From Micrococcus lylae NBRC 15355 (GTDB lineage: Bacteria; Actinomycetota; Actinomycetes; Actinomycetales; Micrococcaceae), in assembly GCF_001570885.1 (NCBI RefSeq), contig NZ_BCSN01000018.1:1-47755 (forward strand): a stretch of DNA of 47,755 bases, given 5' to 3'. Below, piece after piece: positions 47,728-47,755 of the stretch; the first letter of the stretch is position 1; each line of letters begins with the position of its first letter. The notes beneath the pieces are model-generated. The model worked only from the letters and a program-made list of their open reading frames with translations, was not told the origin of the DNA and searched no databases. Position numbers and translations under genes: made by a program.

Positions 47728-47755
47728 CCCGCCTGGCCTGATCCACTCCGCGCTG

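Noticed and set aside
1-47755. tRNA, rRNA, insertion sequences or prophage genes
   Set aside because: None recognised on reading; no transposase, integrase or phage structural motifs were found in the translated frames, and no tRNA-like cloverleaf was noticed, though a tRNAscan run would be decisive.

Overview
The window is about 47.8 kb of very GC-rich DNA with dense gene packing, frequent ATGA, GTGA and TGATG start/stop overlaps and many GTG starts. Gene content and order (Lsr2, ClpC, DUF3180, paired bacterial PH-domain proteins, a class II LysRS, an ArgA-like GNAT acetyltransferase) point to an actinobacterium, most likely of the family Micrococcaceae and probably close to Micrococcus. That placement is inferred from gene order and composition; no marker gene such as 16S rRNA is present.

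Layout. (1) 1-3500: end of a PBP4-type D,D-carboxypeptidase, a Zincin_2/DUF2342 metalloprotease, tilS and hpt. (2) 3501-5452: a repeat-rich interruption holding one minus-strand gene, a winged-helix/DUF559 nuclease-like protein flanked by two copies of a ~60-bp palindromic element. (3) 5453-15702: ftsH, then the folate cluster folE-[phzF]-folP-folB-folK, a DUF3180 membrane protein, two PH-domain membrane proteins and a Rossmann/DUF2520 protein, mostly translationally coupled. (4) 15703-24078: accessory block with a fructosamine-kinase-like protein, a DUF3592-like membrane protein, a DUF3806-like protein, an unknown protein, a low-molecular-weight tyrosine phosphatase, an apparently orphan MazF-like toxin, an S9 peptidase and a lemA/DUF3137 pair. 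(5) 24079-34900: panC, a 3-methyladenine glycosylase, an SRPBCC protein, an M13 peptidase, a MarR-MFS drug-efflux operon, a 2-hydroxyacid dehydrogenase and two related alpha/beta hydrolases lying tail to tail. (6) 34998-41063: lysS, a small membrane protein, lsr2, clpC and two small stress-type proteins (CsbD-like and MT0933-like). (7) 41310-47727: argA-like NAGS, mutY, a secreted or anchored Pro/Ser-rich protein, radA, a FUSC-like membrane protein and pstS behind a clear PHO box.

Housekeeping genes form a backbone (cell wall peptidase, tRNA modification, purine salvage, FtsH, folate, pantothenate, LysRS, Lsr2, ClpC) that is interrupted by accessory blocks. Two sequence themes run through the window. 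First, at least ten genes have a TANNNT-type -10 hexamer ending 6-8 nt before the start codon with no Shine-Dalgarno, the layout of leaderless transcripts. Second, short tandem repeats and long GC-rich hairpins are unusually frequent, both between genes and in frame inside them.

The items most worth a second look are the DUF559 gene with its paired palindromic elements and 26-bp tandem repeats, the operator-overlapped promoter of the MFS-MarR operon, the four-unit PHO box of pstS, the composite hairpins that bracket the M13 peptidase gene, and the duplicated panC promoter segment. No RNA genes, insertion sequences, CRISPR arrays or prophage genes were seen.
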